From Vermamoeba vermiformis (lineage: Eukaryota; Tubulinea; Echinamoebida): a stretch of DNA of 64,000 bases. Within the stretch, counting starts at the first letter, position 1, and each line of letters starts with the position of its first letter. The notes below the pieces were generated by a model, which saw nothing but the letters and a program-made list of their open reading frames with translations, had not been told where the DNA came from and did no database searches. Shown one piece after another: positions 57,239-64,000 of this stretch. Made by a program: the position numbers and the translations under genes. The stretch is taken from the NCBI GenBank assembly GCA_045837725.1, contig JBEWZL010000302.1:434001-498000 (forward strand), in the 5' to 3' direction.

Positions 57239-59583
57239 ATGGATAAGCTGCGGTCATCAACCAAACTGAGATCTAGCTCCGGATCTCGTAGAAAAGGTAT
57301 TAACTAACAAAATAAATTGTAATAATAATTATAACGTGTAAAATATGCTACAATATCGCAATAATACGCAATTTATATATTTTTTGATTTTTTAAAATCG
57401 TGAAGATTTTTTTCTAACGTAAAATCTTTTTTTATTCAGCCGAGTCAGACAGTGACGTGGTAAGTGAAAATTTCGAATATTTAGATACAATAACGCGTAT
57501 ACTAATTTATGGTTAGTCCGACGGACCTGATCTTAGCGAAGAATTAAAAGATGTGGCGGATGACGATCTAGAAGATAGCACGAATGAGGATGCCTCGGAA
57601 CAAATAGAAGAGGTCGATAAATTCTTAAAAGATTTAGAGGAAAAGAAAAAAAAGCAAGAAGAAGAACGTAAAAAGGCTCTAGCGGAACGAGAAGAGATGC
57701 GCAAGAAAAGACAAGCTGAAATGGCCAAGTAAGCATATATTAAGTTATTAAATAGCAAATAGATATTATTAAAAGCGTAAATTTCCGAAATTGCAACGTT
57801 TTAAGCGAGATCGGATGCGAGATGCACTTTTATTGATTACCCTTATTACGTTCTCAAATATTAATACTCTATTTTTAGGCTTGATGCCGAATTAGCTTCA
57901 GATACAATGTCGGCAAAAGAAAAGGCTCGAGAACAACGGTTAGTAAATTTCAAATCCCGAGACACGCGATCAAATCTGACCTTAACAGCCGCAAGCAAGC
58001 CGAAGAAGAAGAACATCGTATTCAACTCGAACTAAAGCAACGCGAAGAAGAGCGATTGAAGCGCAGACAAGAACGCGAACAAAAATTACGCGACGAAGAG
58101 AAACGCATCAAGGAAGAATCAGCAAAACGATTAGCGTAAGCTTAAAAAACTATTACATACGACTAAATATTATATGAGCTACATTAATAGCATCTAGATT
58201 AGTTGTTTGAATAGTTTAAGATCGTTAACTAAGCAGATTTAAAATTGTAGTGAGATCGCAGAACGCGAAAAGAAATCTCGCGAATGGGAATTAGAACAAG
58301 AACGGCTGAAGAAAGAAAAACAAGAAAAATTGAAGAAAAAAGAACTAGAGTTGAAAGCACAGGCCGAGAAAGAAGCCAAAGAATTCGAAGTGAAACGAAA
58401 ACTGCAGCAACAGGCAAGTAATTACGTTATTAATAGCATAATATGTATATGAGAACTATATTTATATTATAACGATTTTAAGACAAGAAAAGAAGGATTT
58501 GAAGTTAATTTTTTTGGTTTAGGAAATGGATCGACTCGCCAAAGAGCTCGAAAAAGTAGATCTTGCCGGAGAAAATGGAGAAATAGCTGATTTGAATATC
58601 AATCTCGATGGCGCTAGCGAACTGGACGGCAGCGAGCAGATCGAGCACTTGGATGACGCGTTGAGCGCCAAAAGTAACGACCATAGTATTCGAGGTACCA
58701 CATAAATATTATTATCGTCGTATATGATATTAATAGAGTTGTTTGTAGACGACACTGAAGAGCCAGCAGCAACAAGTCCTCGCGGCCAATTAGAGCGCCA
58801 ATCCTCAACGAGCTCGATCAGATCTGCCACCAGTTCTGTATCGCGCGAGTCACGTGGTGTGTCTAGAGCGAGTGGACTGCGCGATAGTCCTGCGAGCAAG
58901 GTCAATGACGCCGAAGAAGATCCGATCGAGCGACGCGCACGTGAACGCGAAGAACGTGCGAGACAACGACAGAAGTATGAAAAATTGATGTTTCTATATT
59001 TGGAAATGTTGCCTAATACTTCTAGGGAGCGTGAAGAACGAGAGGCACAAGAGCGCGAGGAAGAAAGAAAACGTGAAGAAGAACGTGAACGGAGACGCAA
59101 AGAACGCGAGTCGAGTTACAGCAGCACACGTGACACATCCGCGACGACGAGCAGTTACGGCACGAGTGGATATCGATCGAGCACTGCTGCATCGAGATAT
59201 GGCACCACGACGACTGACACTGACTCGAGGTATGTTGAACAACGTTTGACACCTGTCAAAAGATATTTTGTAACAATTGGTTTAGTTATGATGATTTGCG
59301 CAAGAAAAGAGAACAAGAGCGCGAGGAACGACGTCGCAAACTCGAAGAAGAAGAAAAGAAAGCTGAAGAAGAGCGCAAACAACGCGAAGAAGAGCGCGAA
59401 CGGCGCAGAAAAGAGCGTGACGCGGGCACTTCGTCGTACACTTCGAGCTACACGAGCAGTTACACGCCGTCATCGCGCTCGACTTACACGCCCTCGTACA
59501 GCTCGTCAAGCTCTTCTTACACACCTTCATACAGCAGCTCCTCTTCAAGCAGCTCACGCACATCTTATTCACGAAGATATTAA
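57239..59583 (+). CDS. Charged coiled-coil protein with Ser/Tyr-rich tail
   Basis: ATG at 57239 (MDKLRSSTKLRSSSGSRRK). Exons near 57239-57296, 57439-57460, 57520-57729, 57880-57937, 57989-58136, 58250-58411, 58523-58695, 58749-58976, 59026-59231 and 59288-59583. An acidic stretch (EELKDVADDDLEDSTNED) leads to a long Glu/Lys/Arg-rich coiled coil (KKKKQEEERKKALAEREEMR, RIQLELKQREEERLKRRQER). A Ser-rich middle follows, then a second coiled coil, and a low-complexity end made of SSYTSSYTPSS and SRSTYTPSYSSSSS. No domain is recognised. Such proteins are often cytoskeletal or microtubule-associated (the coiled coil resembles MAP7/ensconsin), but that is by composition only. It ends with TAA at 59581-59583, about 100 bases from the histidine kinase 3' end. 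Confidence 0.75.
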
Positions 59584-59683
59584 CAATCCAGCAAACTATT
59601 TAAGACTGTAAATAAATATTAACAATTTACTGTACAAGTTTATTTCGCACGAATTGACGTCAATTCAACTCGATTATTTGTTT
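59584..59683. other. Convergent gap with both 3' ends
   Basis: About 100 AT-rich bases between the stops of the coiled-coil gene and the histidine kinase. Probably both 3' ends and poly(A) signals overlap (AATAAATA at 59610-59617). Confidence 0.45.
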
Positions 59684-62600
59684 TCACTTGTCGATCCATT
59701 TGTTGAGCAACAAGTAGATCTTCTCCATCGAAGCAGGTTTGGTCAAATAATCGTTCATGCCCGCCTGTTTGGCACTCTCGATCAGTTTTTCATCGGTATG
59801 CGCACTGAGACCGACTATAACCGTTGGAGACACGCCCAGACTGACTTCTTGTTCGCGGATCTTCTTCGTTACTTCAATGCCGTTCATCAGAGGTAAGGTC
59901 AGGTCCATAAGTACTAGCTCAAACTCGTTTGGTTTGAACTTATCGAGTACTTCTGGGCCTGTCGATGCCAGAACGGATTCGTAGCCTTGTTTCTTCAGTA
60001 AATTTTTCAATAATGTTTGATTGATAATGTTGTCGTCCACCACGAGGATAGGTTTGTGCACTCTCTTCTCTTTAGGCTCCTTCGGTTTGGCAATATTTTG
60101 GCTCACCATATCGTCCTTAGTTTTTTTCTTGCCAGCGTCAGCACTTGCCCACTGAGCAATAATATTTACAATTTTGTCGAAGGTCGCGGGCTTGCTGATA
60201 AAGTCGTCCATGCCAGCATTGATGGCTTCAACAATCTTCTCGGGCTGAGCATAGGCACTCAAGCCGATAATAAATGTTGGGTGAACCACCTTGTTTTGTC
60301 GTTCGCGTTCACGAATGCGTTTGGTCACTTCAATGCCGTTGAGCTCAGGCATGGCAATGTCCATCAGAATGAAGTCAAATTTGTCAGGCTGGTACTTCTC
60401 CAATGCATCCACGCCGTTATTGGCCACTTCGCACGTGTAGCCTTGTTTCTTCAACAAGCACTGACACAGCACTTGATTGATGTAGTTGTCTTCCACGACG
60501 AGCACATGTTTCGTGTGCACACGTGCTTTGACAGGGATCTCGGGACTTCTGATTGTTTCCTCGCCAATCGAAGAGCAGCTGACCGCAAACGAAAAGCCGT
60601 GTTCAGCGTCCTCTTCTTGGTCGTGCATGACTTCGATCTTGCTGCCGCCCATCGCCTTGACCAAAAGATTACTGATAGCCAAGGTGAAGCCCGTGTTGCT
60701 GTAGTGCGAGCCCATGCTGCGATTAGCAAACGAATGCTGTTGCAGGGAAGTTAGCATTTCAAACGCCGTCTGATCGATGACTAGCGTGCCGCAGGTGATA
60801 CGCGTGCTGAGTTGTGAAGTTTGCTCGTTGATCACATTCAGCGACTGCGATAAAACAATGTTGCTGCCTTGAGGAACGGAGTCAATAAGGTAGATCAGCA
60901 ATGCGTTGACGATGTGCGCCAGACAGCGTGAGTCAATCTTGACACGCAGACCGAACTTGACAGGCTGTAATTCGACAGTAATGCCACGCATCTCGAGCCT
61001 GTCGGTATGAACTTTGACAATCTCCGTGAGTAAGCCAGCAGGATCGCAGACAGTTTGAGCGAGTTCAAACTTGTTCGAGTAGAGCTTGGTGAGCAACACG
61101 ACCTCGTCCATGACGCGTGTCTGATGAGCTGTGCATTCTTCCAGATTGCTGAGGTACTCTTTCATGTCCAACAGATTCGTAGCTAGGTTCTGGTCAAAGT
61201 GTGTGATGGGTGAGCTGTGTTTGGAGACGCTCTGCCAAGCCTTTTCGAGTGAGAACAGTCTGTCGGATAACAACTCCCAGCTGCCTGTGATGCCGTGCAA
61301 GGGATTGCGAATCTCGTGACAAATCATGTCAATGAACTCATAGAGGGCCGTGTTGAGCTGACGAAGTTCCTTGGTCTTCTTGTCAACTTCGCGCTCCAAG
61401 TGCATGCGGAGTCGACCAAGTTCGAGGTGGTTCTTGACACGGGCAAGTAACTCTTTCTCTGAGAACGATGTCTTGACCAAGTAGTCGTCGGCGCCTTTTG
61501 CAAAGTATTAGTATCAAGCCAAGCAATAAAATATTAACTGGCTGGCACTTACCGTGGCCTAAACCTTCTACCTTTGCCTCTTCACCAGCACGCGCAGACA
61601 ACAAGATGATCGGAATCCCCTTCGTGACTGGATTCTCGCGAAGCTTTTGGATCAAACCAAAACCGTCAAGTTTTGGCATCATAACGTCACTGACAACCAA
61701 GTCCGGAGGATTTGCACAAGCCATCTCGTAAGCTACTTCTCCATCGGTGGCTGTGTCCACGTGCCAAGCCTTTGCGAGAATTTGTCTAATGTAGTTACGC
61801 ATGTCCACGTTGTCATCAGCCAGCAGCACGCGATAATTCTTCGGGTTGCTAATTGAGCTTGACTCCGACTCTTCCTCCATATCAGCCGAGTGCTCGCCCC
61901 ATCGTGTAGCTTCTTCAACGATCGAGTGACTGTGCAATGAAAGCGTGGTATCGCTTGTGTTCTCTTCTTTGATCTTGTCTTGCGGCAAGTGATCCCGACC
62001 CAGTGGGATATGAACTGTGAATGTGGTTCCTTCGCCGAGTTTGCTAGCGACAGTGATGACACCGCCGTGCAGCTTAGTGAGTTCTTGAATGAGCGCAAGA
62101 CCAATGCCTGAGCCTTCGAAGCTTCGGCCTTGTGAGGTTTCGACCCGATGGAATCTACGGAACATGTTGGGCAGTTCGTGTTCAGGAATGCCCACGCCCG
62201 AGTCCTTGACGCTAAGTTCGACGTGATCGCCAACTTTCTTTAGCTCTACGCGGATGTGTCCTTTGAGTGTGAACTTGTAGGCGTTGGAAATCAAGTTCAT
62301 GACAATCTTCTCCCACATCTCTGTATCGACGTAGACTAGTTCGTCTATAGCTTGAACTTCGACAATGTAATCTAATGAGGATTGCTCCATGACTGACGTG
62401 AAGAGTTGACAAAGTTCACGTGTCAGCTTGGTAAGGTCTGTAGGGGTAAAGCAAATTTGAGCGCGTCCAGCTTCAATGCGCGAGAAGTCCAAGATAGTGT
62501 TAACGAGCTTCAACAGCCGCAGTGCATTTCTTTGGATCAAGGTCTGGCGAGCTTTCTGACGCTCGTTGAGTGGATCGGTTTTGTCAGCAAGAGAATCGGC

Positions 62601-64000
62601 CAAAGGTCCCAACATTAAGCTGAGGGGCGTGCGGAACTCGTGACTGACGTTCGTGAAGAACAAAGTCTTCGCGTGATCGATCTTAGCCAACTCTTCTGCG
62701 CGTCTCTTCTGCTCTTCGTAAGATCTGACGGTGTCCAAAGCCTTGGCAATGTGACCAACGACCATGTCAAAGAATGATTTGTAGTCTGCGTTGTAAAGTT
62801 GACGAGGACTAATGCCAGCGACAAATACACCGATAGGCTTCTCTTTTGCATCGGAAATGATCGGCAATACGATGGCCAGATCTGGTGACTCGGGCCAAAT
62901 ACCTCCTGGAAGCCGACCGACTTTGTTGTTCAAATCGCTGACCTTGATGGAGTGCATGGCATTAATCACTGCCGAGAATGGCCACACGCAGTTGTTAGAC
63001 TCGATGTCAACTTTTTCTGGGCAAGCTGCGTGACCAGGTTCGATGCCTGTGTAAGACTGCAGAACCAACGTCTTCTCGTCGTCAAAGAGGTACATGAGCG
63101 TGAAGGGCAGGTCAGCAGGGCACGTGTTCAGTGCTTTGGAGAGGGCCATGCAAACATCGCGCGTTGTGCCTGTCTTGTCGGTGGCACTAACTTCACGTAG
63201 CAGGTCCATTCTGCGAGTATTAAGCACTTTCTTGGTAGTTTCGAATGTCACGTTGATTACACCAACCACTTTCATTTCCTCGTCGAAGATTGGAGAAAGT
63301 GAAAATGTAAAGTAGACTTCCTCAGCAAATCCATTGCGTTCCATAACGAGCATCAAATCTTGTTGCAAGTTAGAGCTTTCGCCTTGTAGAGCTCCTTCGA
63401 GCATTGGCATAATTGAGCCCTTGATATCTCCCCAGATCTCCAGACCCTTCTTGCCCATAGCAGGATGTTTGTCGCCAAGATAAGGACGATAAGCGTCGTT
63501 ATATAACAGATAAAGATCTTTGCCCCACCAAATACTCATCGGAAATTCGTTCTTCAAGCAGATGTTGACCGTGATGACAAGACTTCGAGGCCAGGAGGTA
63601 ATAGGACCCAAGCCGGACTTGCTCCAGTCAACTCCGAGCATGTATTTGCCCATTTCACCTAATAAGTCAATTAGTGATGAGATTTCTAGATTTTTAGTCC
63701 GGATTTAATCCGTACCGCCAGATTCGATCAGCTCGAAAAAGTTTCGCGGAAGGTTAGTACCCGTTTTAACGACCGGTAAGATCGTATTGTTGACGCTCGA
63801 TGGTTCTTTGCTGGCTGCGGTGGCGGTCATTTCCTGATCGGGATTCGTCGCGCGTGGCAGTCGCAGTGTCACGGTGAATTTAGTTCCTTGGCCTTTACTG
63901 CTTTCCACCGATATTTTGCCACCCATAAGCTCTACGAGACCTTTGCAAATAATAAGTCCGAGCCCAAATCCTCCGAATTGTGTTGCGATGGAATTGTTCG
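59684..64000 (-). CDS. Multi-module hybrid histidine kinase (3' part)
   Basis: Starts beyond the window. In order from 64000: the end of a first kinase ATPase domain (FGGFGLGLIICKGLVELMGG), then, after an intron at 63659-63716, a PAS-like segment (SKSGLGPITSWPRSLVITVN, FPMSIWWGKDLYLLYNDAYR). A GAF-like domain follows (VCMALSKALNTCPADLPFTL). The second kinase has an H-box (TNVSHEFRTPLSLML), N-box (NLISNAYKFT) and G-boxes (DSGVGIP, GSGIGLAL). Receiver 1 has VSDVMMPKLDG; an intron at 61495-61552 splits it. A third kinase module has H-box MICHEIRNPLHGI but a degraded ATPase (no DxGxG). Receivers 2 (LMDIAMPELNG) and 3 (LMDLTLPLMNG) end the protein at a TGA, 59684-59686. The third module may act as a phosphotransfer dimer rather than a kinase. 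About 1,400 residues lie in the window. Such hybrid kinases run multistep phosphorelays in amoebozoans and fungi; the signal is unknown. Confidence 0.93.

Noticed and set aside
58519-59572. Long Ser/Arg-rich minus-strand frames
   Set aside because: Antisense of the charged coiled-coil gene, whose Glu/Lys codons read as Ser/Leu/Phe on the other strand.
60017-60754. 245-codon plus-strand frame
   Set aside because: Antisense shadow of the histidine kinase; no motif and no start context.
1-64000. Mobile elements, tRNA genes, CRISPR arrays
   Set aside because: No reverse transcriptase, integrase, transposase, capsid-like frame, tRNA box pattern or spaced direct repeats were seen.

Overview
The window is nuclear DNA of a eukaryote with a compact, intron-rich genome. 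Almost every gene is cut by several short introns (mostly 45-70 bases, GT...AG, often starting GTAAGT). Exons read well only after these are removed, intergenic gaps are short, and both strands are used about equally. TAA, TAG and TGA all end genes. The mix of families (hybrid histidine kinases, many F-box/LRR proteins, an RCC1-kinase fusion, RasGAP, a SET/MYND protein, arginine deiminase, aromatic amino-acid synthesis and a KGG-repeat stress protein) fits a free-living amoeboid protist, most likely an amoebozoan; a zoosporic fungus is the main alternative. This placement is inference. I saw no tRNA, rRNA, CRISPR array, retroelement or DNA transposon.

Layout. 1-9.7 kb: the 3' part of an LRR protein (+), then three minus-strand genes: an F-box-like/beta-propeller protein, a seven-pass membrane protein, and a protein with seven RCC1 repeats fused to a degenerate protein kinase. 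10-20.6 kb (+): a short-chain dehydrogenase, a small F-box protein, and an F-box/LRR cluster in which two paralogues (12.1-15.1 and 17.3-20.6 kb) flank a third, unrelated F-box/LRR gene. 20.6-28.7 kb (-): a protein with a TDRNNLRKLL motif, a nucleotidyltransferase-like protein, and a large F-box-type protein. 29.2-31.6 kb (+): arginine deiminase with an unusual 832-base intron. 31.7-37.4 kb (-): an LRR protein, then two tandem secreted PQQ-type propellers with cysteine-rich tails. 38.3-41.6 kb (+): a chorismate mutase/prephenate dehydratase/ACT fusion and an F420-type NADP oxidoreductase. 42-43.2 kb (-): a seven-copy KGG-repeat protein. 44-55.5 kb (+): a SET/MYND protein, an alpha-galactosidase, a CobW/ZNG1-type GTPase and a single-pass LRR receptor whose cytoplasmic part is a RasGAP domain. 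55.5-56.9 kb (-): an NMN adenylyltransferase-like gene with an in-frame TGA in the readthrough context TGA CTAG. 57.2-59.6 kb (+): a charged coiled-coil protein. 59.7 kb to the end (-): the 3' part of a very large hybrid histidine kinase with three kinase modules and three receivers.

How the genes relate. Signalling dominates: the LRR-RasGAP receptor, the multi-kinase phosphorelay protein, the RCC1-kinase and the seven-pass protein could all sense surface or internal cues. The F-box/LRR genes point to an expanding family of ubiquitin-ligase adaptors, and a near-identical tract shared by two of them suggests gene conversion. Across the window a 12-base palindrome, TGACACGTGTCA, recurs eight times exactly, seven of them in introns, which no annotated feature explains.
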